24,794 bases of DNA. Origin: an uncultured Bacteroides sp. Its GTDB lineage: Bacteria > Bacteroidota > Bacteroidia > Bacteroidales > Bacteroidaceae. The notes beneath the pieces were generated by a model that saw only the letters and a list, made by a program, of their open reading frames with translations, had not been told where the DNA came from and did no database searches. Made by a program: the position numbers and the translations under genes. Shown one piece after another: positions 9,101-16,327 of the stretch; positions within the stretch are counted from its first letter, which is position 1; the number at the start of each line of letters is the position of its first letter. Location: the NCBI GenBank assembly GCA_900555635.1, contig USLU01000075.1, forward strand, positions 1 through 24,794. Direction: 5' to 3'.

Positions 9101-9444
9101 ATTTCCTTTGATACAGACTCTTCCTTTTTTTCCGGAATTATCATGATATAGCTATCTTTTAATTTATAACTAAATCCTGTTCCTTTTAATATGACCTTGA
9201 GTGCCTGTTCTAACGGTAGTTCACTCACATTCAAAGAAATACGTTTACTTCCTCCAAGTTGAGATTCATTATAGGCAACGGACATTTTAGATTGTTTCTC
9301 AACTTCTGTCAATGCTTCTCGTAATGTTATTTCATTTTTCTTAATAGTTATTTTCACATTACTTTGAGCAAAGAGCACTGTTTGCGCGAATAGCAAACAG
9401 CAAAAAAATGTTATACATTTAGCTTTTAATAGATATAAATTCAT
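6157..9444 (-). CDS. SusC/RagA TonB-dependent transporter with STN signalling domain (PUL 1)
   Basis: The 1095-residue outer-membrane importer has a signal peptide ending near residue 26 (VLFAQ). An STN domain (about 30-104) is the module that contacts FecR anti-sigma factors in transducing receptors. A carboxypeptidase-regulatory-like domain follows (about 115-188), then a TonB-box-like DEVVVTALGIKRE (191-203), a plug (GKVAGVTINQS, RGTKSLFGENNALYVLDGIP, GANGVILITTKKG), and a long beta-barrel ending in Phe. The size and the STN domain fit a sigma/anti-sigma controlled PUL, and the FecR and sigma genes lie just upstream. The 176-base leader has no obvious housekeeping promoter on the coding strand, consistent with ECF-sigma control, and it faces a candidate antisense RNA. 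Confidence 0.95.
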   Translation of the reverse strand: MNLYLLKAKCITFFCCLLFAQTVLFAQSNVKITIKKNEITLREALTEVEKQSKMSVAYNESQLGGSKRISLNVSELPLEQALKVILKGTGFSYKLKDSYIMIIPEKKEESVSKEIQGRVVDEQGEALIGVNVSINGGSGGTITNLNGDFTIRVTKNDFLKVSYIGYTTQMVKISDKTVYNITMASDTKALDEVVVTALGIKREAKALTYNVQEIKAAGITKVKDANFINSLSGKVAGVTINQSSSGTGGSSRVVMRGTKSLFGENNALYVLDGIPMQGLRTKQSDNFYESVEVADGDGISNINPEDIESMSILTGASAASLYGNRGANGVILITTKKGAIGKPRISYSNSTSFSRPFITPEFQNTYGRKEGEFKSWGDKLEKPSDYNPLDFFQTGFNTMNSIAVSTGTETNQTHISFGSVNSEGVIDNNKYNRYNFTFRNSWDIVKDVLSMDMGLFYIKQNNQNSNGQGMYYNPLVPVYLFPPSDDMNKYVVYERYDADRNFKTQYWPYKNQGLGMQNPYWIINRNMFNTDRDRYIMSLSMKWNITNWLNIIGRARVDNAYTDFERKLYASTDGLFSKSQGNYMTQEDKNTATYLDFLVNIDKKFGENYHLLVNLGGSYYDEKYKSSTFEGNLLGVPNFFHPSNIPSTESGYSKQSLHTQTQSLYGKAELGYRNFLYADVTSRIDWFSTLVGTSKEYVFYPSVGLSVVLSEIIPLPKKVFSFWKIRGSYAQVGNPPSAYLPYATVVLENGNATSANFSPANHLKAEMTKAFEFGMDLRLFDNKLNLAATYYNSNTYNQLFKYELPPSTGYAFAYENAGKVNNWGIELSVGFNQDLGPVNWNSNLIYSMNRNEIKELLPEYVTDRTTGTTVKSPTEFSVASADSYRMILKEGGTMSDIYATKLKQDLHGDILISNGGVSAEENTFIKVGSAAPKYNLGFRNSFSWKGVELDFLIDARVGGEVISATQALMDQFGVSQQTATARDNGGVPVNNGKLDAEQYYGTVASGKTGLLAHYVYSATNVRLREMSLSYMLPAKWFGEKLNISLSLTGHNLLMFYKKAPFDPELTANTGTYYQGFDYFMPPSLRSFGFGVKVNF

Positions 9445-9451
9445 ATCTTAG
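9444..9451 (+). promoter_or_regulatory. -7 box for candidate antisense RNA opposite susC (PUL 1)
   Basis: TATCTTAG matches TAnnTTTG with one mismatch. It begins at the base paired with the A of the susC ATG, the same offset as the perfect box in PUL 2. No good -33 TTTG is present at 19-21 bases. Alone it would be weak; the paired geometry is what supports it. Confidence 0.4.
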
Positions 9452-9456
9452 TAGCG

Positions 9457-9574
9457 TTTTTAGTGTTAAACTCATAATATTATATTCATCAAAGATTTAA
9501 GCTGGTAGCTTTAATACTAAAAAAGTCATTTCATATCCGGAATCAGGCGGCATCCTTTTTCCGGATACTTTTTT
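9457..9574 (+). ncRNA. Candidate cis-antisense small RNA over the susC leader (PUL 1)
   Basis: The RNA is predicted from a plus-strand -7 box at 9444-9451 and a strong plus-strand intrinsic terminator at 9534-9574, inside the 176-base gap between the minus-strand fecR and susC genes. The resulting RNA of about 118 bases would be fully complementary to the susC mRNA leader. It also carries an internal small hairpin (AAGCT/AGCTT near 9498-9512). Antisense RNAs in the anti-sigma/susC gap are known in Bacteroides: DonS of B. fragilis represses an N-glycan PUL. Here position, orientation and terminator are seen directly; expression and repression are inferred. The 5' end is approximate. Confidence 0.55.
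9534..9574 (+). terminator. Intrinsic terminator, plus strand, in the fecR-susC gap (PUL 1)
   Basis: TATCCGGAA (9534-9542) pairs with TTCCGGATA (9559-9567). Inside, AGG (9545-9547) pairs with CCT (9554-9556) around a six-base loop. The hairpin is followed by C and six T (9569-9574). All neighbouring genes are on the minus strand, so this terminator has no annotated gene to end. It points to an antisense transcript. Confidence 0.75.
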
Positions 9575-9620
9575 ACATAATCAATGATATTTAAGGTTAA
9601 ACAAAATATTTGTAAGATAA

Positions 9621-10610
9621 TTACTTAATCAGTTTTATATAACATACATTCTCTTCTATTTTATAATCAAATCCTCCTACTACTTCTTTCATAATATCCA
9701 TAATTTCTCCAATATCCGAGTTTTTACGGAAACTAAAATTATATTTATCATTACTGAAATGACTGATATTACATTGGAATGTGATATTAAAGCGACGCTC
9801 CAATTCAGCTATGATTTCTTTCATCGTATCTCCGCGGAATATATACAATCCCTTTTGCCAAGCTGTTACAGCTTCTACATCAGCATTAGCTAACACTACT
9901 TGACCACTATTTTTTTGATATATAATTTGCTGTCCCGGATGTAGTATATAGTTTCTTCTTTCTTCATCACAATCTATTTTTATCTTCCCATGAAGTAATG
10001 TTGCAACAATTTCATTACTTTCCGGATAAGCACCCACATTAAACTCTGTCCCCAAAGCTGTAACAGCCATGCTTCCCGATCTCACAATAAATGGTTTCTC
10101 CGGATCCTTTTTCACCTTAAAATTAGCTTCTCCTACCAAATATACCGTGCGAGTATCTCCTTTGAAAGCTTCCGGATAAAGTAATAAGGTTCCGGAATTA
10201 GTCTGTACTTTACTTCCATCGGGTAGTTCGATTGTAATCATATCACCAGCAGGAGTGAATTTTTCTATCATAGCAACTTCCGAATACATATTCTTAGCAT
10301 AAAAGAAAGTTCCTGAAATAGCAACAGCCAGTACAACTACTGCAACTGCTGCATATTGCCATATCTGCATTCGGAATTTTCGCACAGTTTTTTGTTGACC
10401 TGCACCTATCTTATTATATACATTAGAAAGAGAAGCCCATGTACCCGCATCAGCTTTACCTTCAGTTTCACTCCATAGTGTATGTAAAGCAGCCTCTTTT
10501 TCATCAGAATACTCTTTATCCACCAGCCATTGATGCACTTCTTCAATTACTTTCTCACTATGCTTGGAAGCTGTGAATACACTAATTATTTTTTGAATAT
10601 AATTCTCCAT
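9621..10610 (-). CDS. FecR-family anti-sigma factor (PUL 1)
   Basis: The 329-residue inner-membrane protein has a cytoplasmic N-terminal region of about 83 residues for holding the sigma factor and one transmembrane helix (about 84-104, YAAVAVVVLAVAISGTFFYA). The periplasmic FecR domain follows (ITIELPDGSKVQTNSGTLL, VYLVGEANFKVKKDPEKPF, TALGTEFNVGAY), then a C-terminal DUF4974/STN-like domain (FRGDTMKEIIAELERRFNI). It relays occupancy of the STN-bearing SusC to the ECF sigma factor encoded 47 bases upstream. This three-part arrangement is the standard trans-envelope switch of many Bacteroides host-glycan PULs. Pairing with the adjacent susC is inferred from gene order. Confidence 0.93.
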   Translation of the reverse strand: MENYIQKIISVFTASKHSEKVIEEVHQWLVDKEYSDEKEAALHTLWSETEGKADAGTWASLSNVYNKIGAGQQKTVRKFRMQIWQYAAVAVVVLAVAISGTFFYAKNMYSEVAMIEKFTPAGDMITIELPDGSKVQTNSGTLLLYPEAFKGDTRTVYLVGEANFKVKKDPEKPFIVRSGSMAVTALGTEFNVGAYPESNEIVATLLHGKIKIDCDEERRNYILHPGQQIIYQKNSGQVVLANADVEAVTAWQKGLYIFRGDTMKEIIAELERRFNITFQCNISHFSNDKYNFSFRKNSDIGEIMDIMKEVVGGFDYKIEENVCYIKLIK

Positions 10611-10657
10611 TTTTCTGTTGCCTTATAATATATAGACAACTAGCTAAAACAGACTAC

Positions 10658-11197
10658 TCAATAGAAACAGAAAAAAAATGCAATTAAAATGACTTTTTTT
10701 AATTCTTGCAAAGCTAAATAGATATGTCGTTCTACAGTCCGAACGGAAAGCTGCAGATTATCAGCTATTTCCTGATTACTCATTCCTCTTTGCCGGCTCA
10801 TAGAAAAAACTTTTCTCCGTTGCTCTGGCATATTATCTAAAGTAAGTTTTATTAAAAGTTGGAGTTCTTTTGCATAAAGCTTATCATACATATCAAATTC
10901 ATAAGAAGGGGAATTTTCTTGAGATAGTTTTTCCTGATAATTAAGTTCTACGGACTGATGTTTCAGGAAGTTATAAATCTGATTACGAGCCATTGTATAA
11001 ATATAGCTATCCCATGTCTCTTTATTCTCCCAAATCTCTGGATTATCCCACAGTTTGACGAATATATCCTGGGCAATATCTTCTGCATCTTCTTCCGAAT
11101 GTAGGATTTTCCATGCGAAAGCTTTTACTTTAGGAAAAGTAAGAATGAAAAATTGTTCAAATTTTCTCTTCTTTTCTTGTTCTTTTATGTGTGTCAT
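10658..11197 (-). CDS. ECF sigma-70 factor of the SusC/FecR switch
   Basis: The protein of about 179 residues has sigma region 2 (SEEDAEDIAQDIFVKLWDNPE, then WDSYIYTMARNQIYNFLK) and region 4 (LTLDNMPEQRRKVFSMSRQRGMS, then the helix-turn-helix NQEIADNLQLSVRTVERHI) and nothing else, the layout of extracytoplasmic-function sigma factors. The C-terminus is short and hydrophobic (VILIAFFFCFY), as in many Bacteroides members. The start chosen is the ATG at 11195-11197 instead of the in-frame TTG one codon earlier. It forms an operon with the FecR anti-sigma gene and has its own housekeeping promoter. When released it should direct transcription of the downstream susC operon. A second anti-sigma at the right edge implies another sigma factor outside the window. 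Confidence 0.92.
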   Translation of the reverse strand: MTHIKEQEKKRKFEQFFILTFPKVKAFAWKILHSEEDAEDIAQDIFVKLWDNPEIWENKETWDSYIYTMARNQIYNFLKHQSVELNYQEKLSQENSPSYEFDMYDKLYAKELQLLIKLTLDNMPEQRRKVFSMSRQRGMSNQEIADNLQLSVRTVERHIYLALQELKKVILIAFFFCFY

Positions 11198-11234
11198 CAA
11201 AGATCGTCCGGTTAGATTTATTTTTTATGAGAGC

Positions 11235-11266
11235 CAAAGATAAACGCTTTTATCAAAAAAAACAAA
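11235..11266 (-). promoter_or_regulatory. Housekeeping promoter of the sigma/anti-sigma operon
   Basis: On the minus strand TTTG (11263-11266), 20 bases, then TATCTTTG (11235-11242) is a full match to the Bacteroides primary promoter. The predicted leader is about 30 bases. Constitutive low expression of sigma and anti-sigma fits a switch that must be present before the glycan arrives. Confidence 0.75.
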
Positions 11267-11414
11267 TAATAACAACGATAAAAATAAATATATTTATGTC
11301 ATCCAGTCATCTACCACGCCAATAAGTCGTTCTAATAAGGGTCATTACCAACCCAAATAGAAAAAATATATTTTCTTCTTGAACATGATGACATAATCAT
11401 ATTTCTATAGTGTA

Positions 11415-11449
11415 CTCATACAGTGTCATGATTATTGACACTATATGAG
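11415..11449 (-). terminator. Hairpin after GH3, probable end of PUL 2 operon
   Basis: CTCATACAGTGTCA (11415-11428) pairs with TGACACTATATGAG (11436-11449) with one mismatch and a 7-base loop. It starts 9 bases after the GH3 stop codon. On the minus strand no clean T run follows, so it may act as a 3' stabiliser or a weak terminator. TATAGTGT at 11406-11413 can compete for the right arm. Confidence 0.55.
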
Positions 11450-11458
11450 CAAATTAAC

Positions 11459-13807
11459 TTATTTCACAGAAATCGTCTTTGATAATCTGATATCATCCGA
11501 CGCTGCTCCAATCATCAGCTGGAAGCTTCCCGGTTCTACGATTCGCTCCATTTTTTGATTGATAATGGATAAATCCTCTTCTACCAAAGTGAATACAATT
11601 GTTTTTTTCTCTCCCTGCTTCAAAAAGAAACGCTTAAAATGTTTGAGTTGCCGAAGTGCCCGGACTACAGAAGCATACTCATCACGAATATAAAGTTGAG
11701 CCACTTCTTCACCATCATACTTTCCTGTGTTTTCTACATCAAATGATATTTCAAAATGCAAAGGCGCTTGTTGTGTCACTTTTAAATTGGAATATTCGAA
11801 AGTTGAATAACTTAATCCATATCCAAATGAATACAATGGGGAGGCAGACATTTCTACATAATCGTGACATTTAGGGGCTTTCTTATTATAATATACGGGA
11901 ATTTGTCCCTCTGACCGGGGAACAGAAACAGGCAAGCGACCTGCCGGATTATAATCACCAAATAAAACATCAGCAATGGCATCCCCCCCCTCTTGTCCGG
12001 GATAATAGGCGGTCAGCAATGCATCTGCATGTTCCGCTGCCCAATTTTTATTTAATGGACGTCCCTCAATGTAAACCACAATCAGGGGCTTTCTCGTTGA
12101 TTTCAAGGATTCTAGTAATTCCAGCTGTTTTCCTAACAAAGAAAGAGTTGCACGATCAAAGCCTTCTCCACACTCCATATCACTGATTTGGCTTTTATCT
12201 GCAATAGCAGCTCCCGTCTCTTTATAAGTCGTTTTAAAATCACGAGCACTGGAACCACCCACTACTGCAATCACCACATCTGCACGATTAGCAGCTTCAA
12301 CTGCTTTCGCTATTTCATTGTTGGTAGTATCACGGATAGCGCAACCTCTTACATACTCAACACGTGAAAGAGATAATTTAGAAATGATTCCATCCAGTAC
12401 CGTTTTTATATTTTCGTCTTTTTGGAGAGCTGTATAATCACCCAGCATATTATAACAATTATCTGCATTTGGGCCAATTACCGCTACTTTACGGATGTTT
12501 TTACTCAAAGGCAGAATGTCATGCCTATTCTTTAATAAAGTCACCGATGCTTGTGCCATCCGTCGTGCATTGGCAATATGATTTGCATTACGAACTCTTT
12601 CAATCGCTATTTGGGGATCTACGTATGGATTTTCAAACAATCCCATTTCAAATTTTAATCGTAGAACCCTGCAAACGACTTCATCAATAATAGCCTCTGA
12701 CAAACGTTTCTCTTTTACAGCCCGATAAATATTCGTATAAGCTTCTCCACCTAAGTCAACATCTACTCCGGCAGAAACTGCTTGAATAGCCGCATCCTCT
12801 ATAGAAGAAGCCGTATAATGACTTTCATATATTCCTTCAATACTATATAAATCGGAAACAACAAAACCTCTAAACTTCCACTCATTTCGCAACAGTTGAT
12901 TCAGCAAATATGAGTTGGCAGTACATGGGATTCCGTCTATTGAATTATAAGAAGTCATCACAGAAAGAGCACCAGCATCAATCGCTTTTTTAAAAGGCGG
13001 TAGGAAGTTTTCATGCAATTCTCTCATTCCAACTAAAGCTTGATTCCCATTCTGTCCGCCCTCCGGTACGGCATAGGCTAAAAAATGCTTTAGAGTAGCT
13101 ATCGTACTGTTTTTCCGGGAAATATTTCCGTTGATTAATCCATCTACCATTGCCGCCCCCAAAGTCCCGCTTAATACCGGATCTTCCCCAAATGTTTCTT
13201 CCACGCGGGACCAACGGGGATCACGGGTCAGATCAAGTACGGGACCGTAACTAATATGCCCACCTTGGGAACGAATTTCTTTAGCGATAACTTGACCAAC
13301 TTCTTTTACTAACTCCGGTGACCAGGTAGCCGCCATTCCGATACCCGTAGGAAAAACAGTAGTACCAATTGCCATGTGCCCATGAGGGGCTTCTTCTGCT
13401 AAAAACATCGGAATTCCCAGACGGGTATTCTCCATCACATACTTTTGCAATGCATTTCCTGCCTTTGCTGCCAGTTCCGGATTAAGTCCATTTGCTATAG
13501 TTTTCTTTGTCCAAGGATCGGCACGATAGGTTGCCCAAAGCATTCCTACATTCCTTTCTTTGATTAATTGCTTGAACTTTTCGGAAGGATGAACTTCACT
13601 ACCATGGATTTCATACATTTCCCAACCTAAAGGACAAAGTAACTGACCGACCTTTTCTTCTAAAGTCATGCGGGAAAGTAAATCTGAAAGTCTTATATCT
13701 ATCGACAAACAGCGATCTTTGTAAGCAGGTAACGAGGGAGAGGATTGAGTAAACCCCAAAGTACATACCATCTGTACTATCACCAAGATATACAATCGTT
13801 TTATCAT
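11459..13807 (-). CDS. Glycoside hydrolase family 3, beta-glucosidase/xylosidase type (PUL 2)
   Basis: The start chosen is the ATG at 13805-13807 (782 residues). An in-frame TTG at 13834 would add nine residues ahead of the signal peptide MIKRLYILVIVQMVCTLGFTQ. The protein has the GH3 barrel (LSRMTLEEKVGQLL, MFLAEEAPHGHMAIGTTVFP, LTRDPRWSRVEETFGEDP, TLKHFLAYAVPEGGQ). The nucleophile is Asp319 in FVVSDLYSIEG, where Leu replaces the Trp of the common SDW motif. The second domain contains GEGFDR with the likely acid/base Glu548, and a C-terminal fibronectin III-like domain follows (YSFGYGLSYSTFEY, VENTGKYDGEEVAQLYI). This is the glucosidase/xylosidase architecture, not the NagZ hexosaminidase type with its KHFPG..DSH motif. 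It is probably periplasmic and removes a terminal beta-linked sugar; the exact sugar cannot be read from the sequence. It closes PUL 2. Confidence 0.9.
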   Translation of the reverse strand: MIKRLYILVIVQMVCTLGFTQSSPSLPAYKDRCLSIDIRLSDLLSRMTLEEKVGQLLCPLGWEMYEIHGSEVHPSEKFKQLIKERNVGMLWATYRADPWTKKTIANGLNPELAAKAGNALQKYVMENTRLGIPMFLAEEAPHGHMAIGTTVFPTGIGMAATWSPELVKEVGQVIAKEIRSQGGHISYGPVLDLTRDPRWSRVEETFGEDPVLSGTLGAAMVDGLINGNISRKNSTIATLKHFLAYAVPEGGQNGNQALVGMRELHENFLPPFKKAIDAGALSVMTSYNSIDGIPCTANSYLLNQLLRNEWKFRGFVVSDLYSIEGIYESHYTASSIEDAAIQAVSAGVDVDLGGEAYTNIYRAVKEKRLSEAIIDEVVCRVLRLKFEMGLFENPYVDPQIAIERVRNANHIANARRMAQASVTLLKNRHDILPLSKNIRKVAVIGPNADNCYNMLGDYTALQKDENIKTVLDGIISKLSLSRVEYVRGCAIRDTTNNEIAKAVEAANRADVVIAVVGGSSARDFKTTYKETGAAIADKSQISDMECGEGFDRATLSLLGKQLELLESLKSTRKPLIVVYIEGRPLNKNWAAEHADALLTAYYPGQEGGDAIADVLFGDYNPAGRLPVSVPRSEGQIPVYYNKKAPKCHDYVEMSASPLYSFGYGLSYSTFEYSNLKVTQQAPLHFEISFDVENTGKYDGEEVAQLYIRDEYASVVRALRQLKHFKRFFLKQGEKKTIVFTLVEEDLSIINQKMERIVEPGSFQLMIGAASDDIRLSKTISVK

Positions 13808-13880
13808 AATGTTATATGCAGTAAAATGACTCAATTAATTTATAGTGTATTTCTAATCTTTCAAATAGAGATATTCAATC

Positions 13881-14960
13881 CTACTTATCTATTTCTCCTT
13901 CAAATATAACTGTATGTACAGGTTGATGAGCATCATTTGTTATCAACTTGACCTTTGCATCCAATAGATGGTTTGAAGATGATACATTTAATTCAAACAG
14001 AATCTCCAGACACTCATTTTGCTTCAAAACCTTTTCACCCCGGATATTAGTAGAAACAAATTCCGGACATTCTATCTTGCGGATAATAAGAGGATTCGCC
14101 CCTTCATTAGTAACTTTTACTTTTCGCTGAATATGCTTTTTTAATGAGATATTCCCCAAATTAAAATAAGATTGTGAACATTTCATCCGGGGAGCAGTTG
14201 CCGTGCTTACTTTTCTCATATCATCAATCACTGTACCAAAGATTTGTATAGGAGAACTGTGTACGGAATTGGCACTAATAATAATCTTATCTTTAAATGT
14301 ACCGTAAAAGCCTTTTAAAGGAGAAGCTGTTATTTTTATAGTCGCATAAGATCGACCTTGAAGAGATGATGGCATAGAAATCGACAAACATCCGCTCTTA
14401 TCCAACAGCGAGTATGACAACCTGACCATTTTATCCGATCGGTTATAGATTCTAATTTCCAATTGTTTTGGCCTCCCATTATGTTGTAACAGATCATAAG
14501 ATAGAGTCATTCGGTCTGCCAGAATATCTGATGATAAAGAATAAGGATATTCATCCTCTATACGATTCATTGTATTTATCGTGCCTTTTACCCAAAGAGT
14601 ATTGACACTTTGCCCTGAATTAGAAACAACCCTTATACTCTTAGAGAAAAAGTTTGTTCGCCCTTTAGGATCGAAAGTTACGGTAATAGTGCCTGTATGC
14701 CCTGGTTTTACAGGTTGTTTACTATAAACAGAAATGGCACACCCACAAGTTGAAATCACTTCTTCAATCACAACCGGAGAAGTATGCATATTAGTAAAAT
14801 GAAAAGTATGACTCACTTTGCCTCCTACTTCCTGAATATTACCAAAATTCCAAGTAGTAGTATCAAAACGCAATACAGCTTTTCCCTGTTGTTGCGCACA
14901 TACGCCAACAATAGAGCACAGTAAAACGATCAAAGCTGATATAAAACGTTTCATCATCAT
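13881..14960 (-). CDS. DUF1573-domain exported protein (PUL 2)
   Basis: The 359-residue protein has a signal peptide (FISALIVLLCSIVGVCAQ) and an N-terminal DUF1573 domain (about 28-128). That domain shows the typical FGNIQEVGGKVSHTFHFTN, the CGC motif at 72-74 (STCGCAIS), and KPGHTGTITVTFDPKGRTN. A second copy with the same beta-sandwich pattern, lacking the CGC motif, lies near 260-357 (FNLGNISLKKHIQRKVKVTN, PLIIRKIECPEF). The fold resembles ASPM/SPD-2/hydin-type Ig domains. The function is not established; inside a PUL it could help assemble or hold envelope proteins. It sits between the lectin genes and GH3, behind a stable intercistronic hairpin. Three Met codons open the frame; the first is used here. 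Confidence 0.85.
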   Translation of the reverse strand: MMMKRFISALIVLLCSIVGVCAQQQGKAVLRFDTTTWNFGNIQEVGGKVSHTFHFTNMHTSPVVIEEVISTCGCAISVYSKQPVKPGHTGTITVTFDPKGRTNFFSKSIRVVSNSGQSVNTLWVKGTINTMNRIEDEYPYSLSSDILADRMTLSYDLLQHNGRPKQLEIRIYNRSDKMVRLSYSLLDKSGCLSISMPSSLQGRSYATIKITASPLKGFYGTFKDKIIISANSVHSSPIQIFGTVIDDMRKVSTATAPRMKCSQSYFNLGNISLKKHIQRKVKVTNEGANPLIIRKIECPEFVSTNIRGEKVLKQNECLEILFELNVSSSNHLLDAKVKLITNDAHQPVHTVIFEGEIDK

Positions 14961-14972
14961 TTCTTTAAGTTA

Positions 14973-15011
14973 ATATTGGGAGCTACGTAAAAACACAATA
15001 ACTCCCAATAT
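14973..15011. terminator. Intercistronic hairpin between lectin gene and DUF1573 gene
   Basis: ATATTGGGAG (14973-14982) pairs perfectly with CTCCCAATAT (15002-15011), leaving a 19-base loop. In the direction of transcription (minus) it is followed by TAACTTAAAG, not a T run, so full termination is unlikely. It may attenuate the operon or protect the upstream mRNA end, giving less DUF1573 and GH3 than SusCD, GH18 and lectins. Confidence 0.5.
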
Positions 15012-15022
15012 AAAATCACATT

Positions 15023-16303
15023 TTAATTATCTTGAGGCAAATCATTGAATTCTGCATTCCAAATGATATTTGCCGAAGCCGGGAAAGTTAAATCACGCCC
15101 ATTGCCCGAACTGTCCTTCAATGTATTTCCTTCTCCTTCATCCAATTTCCAATAGCCATATAAGTTCGAAGAAGATGGAGAAGCTATTGTACGCAAGTTA
15201 GCTTTTACTTCTTCCGCTGTCAGACACTTCTTCCACATACGAATATCAGAAATCAGACCATCAAAATACATACTTGAACTTGTATTACCAAATTGAATAC
15301 CAGTCAACGTATATCCCACCTTGAATCTTTGAGAAGAGGATGGTCCCCAACGTTTAGTAGGTTTTGCAGAAGCAACTTCCTCACCGTTAATATATAAACG
15401 ATAAGCAACCTCAGTATTCTGGCCCGTTTTCGTTCCGTCACAAGTAATAGTCAACCTTACCCATTGATTAGCCGGCAACGTTATATTTTGATTAGCCAAT
15501 GTCAAGTCACATTGACGATTACCAATATTAGACGCTCCCGTTGCACCAGTTACACGTAGTTCACAACCACTAAAAACCTCATTATTATTGTTGGTATCCT
15601 TACCACGCCATGTACCTATATAATTAGTTCCACTGTGCCAATTATATGGATATACAAGCATTTCAAACGTATGCGTATTATCTTCAATCGTAACTACTTC
15701 ATCATTTGCGAAACTTAACGTACGATACATATCCGTTGAATAAGAACTCATATTCAATCCCGGTATATAATCCAATTCCCCATCAATGCTAATCGTAAAA
15801 TAAGAAACAGAACGAGTGTCCGTTACAAATTGTCCTACACACGTTTCATCTATTGTTGCAACAATAGGAAGCAAATATTCTTCACCTTCCACCAAACCGA
15901 ACAATGATGAAAACTTAACTGATAAGGAATTGGATTCTTGCTGTCCTGCCTTCACTATCGCATTTTTAGCTTGCAACTCATAGACAAAAGCGGGCATCAT
16001 CTTATAAGACGTGTTATTTGCAGCGTTATAAGCCTCTACCATACTTTCGTCCACGGCAATGTCACACAATAAAGTAGTAGCAGCAGGTTTATCCAGTTTG
16101 ATAGTATAATCATAAACATAGCTTCCTGCATCCAGTATCTCCCTATAATCAATAGAAACAGGTCCTGCCTCCGACTGTGGCATCTCTATTGTCGGCAATT
16201 CAATAAAATCATTGTCATCATCCGAACAAGATGTGAATCCTACTCCTCCCAATAAAACAAGCAAAAGGAGAGTTAATCTATTTATATTGTTTTTCATTAT
16301 CAT
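15023..16303 (-). CDS. DUF1735 and LamG domain surface lipoprotein, second copy (PUL 2)
   Basis: The 426-residue protein has a lipobox at Cys26 (GGVGFTSCSDDD), and the acidic residues right after the Cys favour surface export in Bacteroides. Residues about 40-175 are a DUF1735 module (MVEAYNAANNTSYKMMPAFVY, EGEEYLLPIVATID). Residues about 195-415 are a LamG-like beta-sandwich (WVRLTITCDGT, YRLYINGEEVAS, DGLISDIRMWKKCLTAEEVKANL, LYGYWKLDEGEG). It is a probable surface glycan-binding protein. It follows its paralog by 24 bases, suggesting local duplication, but the two sequences have diverged well beyond a recent copy and probably hold different parts of the glycan or different glycans. Confidence 0.87.
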   Translation of the reverse strand: MIMKNNINRLTLLLLVLLGGVGFTSCSDDDNDFIELPTIEMPQSEAGPVSIDYREILDAGSYVYDYTIKLDKPAATTLLCDIAVDESMVEAYNAANNTSYKMMPAFVYELQAKNAIVKAGQQESNSLSVKFSSLFGLVEGEEYLLPIVATIDETCVGQFVTDTRSVSYFTISIDGELDYIPGLNMSSYSTDMYRTLSFANDEVVTIEDNTHTFEMLVYPYNWHSGTNYIGTWRGKDTNNNNEVFSGCELRVTGATGASNIGNRQCDLTLANQNITLPANQWVRLTITCDGTKTGQNTEVAYRLYINGEEVASAKPTKRWGPSSSQRFKVGYTLTGIQFGNTSSSMYFDGLISDIRMWKKCLTAEEVKANLRTIASPSSSNLYGYWKLDEGEGNTLKDSSGNGRDLTFPASANIIWNAEFNDLPQDN

Positions 16304-16327
16304 ACAGTCTATTCATTTATTATTACC

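Noticed and set aside
9601..9613. Perfect small palindrome ACAAAATATTTGT downstream of fecR (PUL 1)
   Set aside because: It is too short and AT-rich to be significant in this base composition, and no counterpart is seen in the PUL 2 gap.
9445..9620. Search for a housekeeping promoter for susC on the minus strand in both leaders
   Set aside because: No TAnnTTTG with a -33 partner was found; an ECF-type promoter is expected but no shared motif was clear enough to annotate.
11270..11410. AT-rich gap between GH3 and the sigma gene as a possible small gene
   Set aside because: No frame with a credible start, length or composition; only weak A/T inverted repeats and hairpin sequences were seen.
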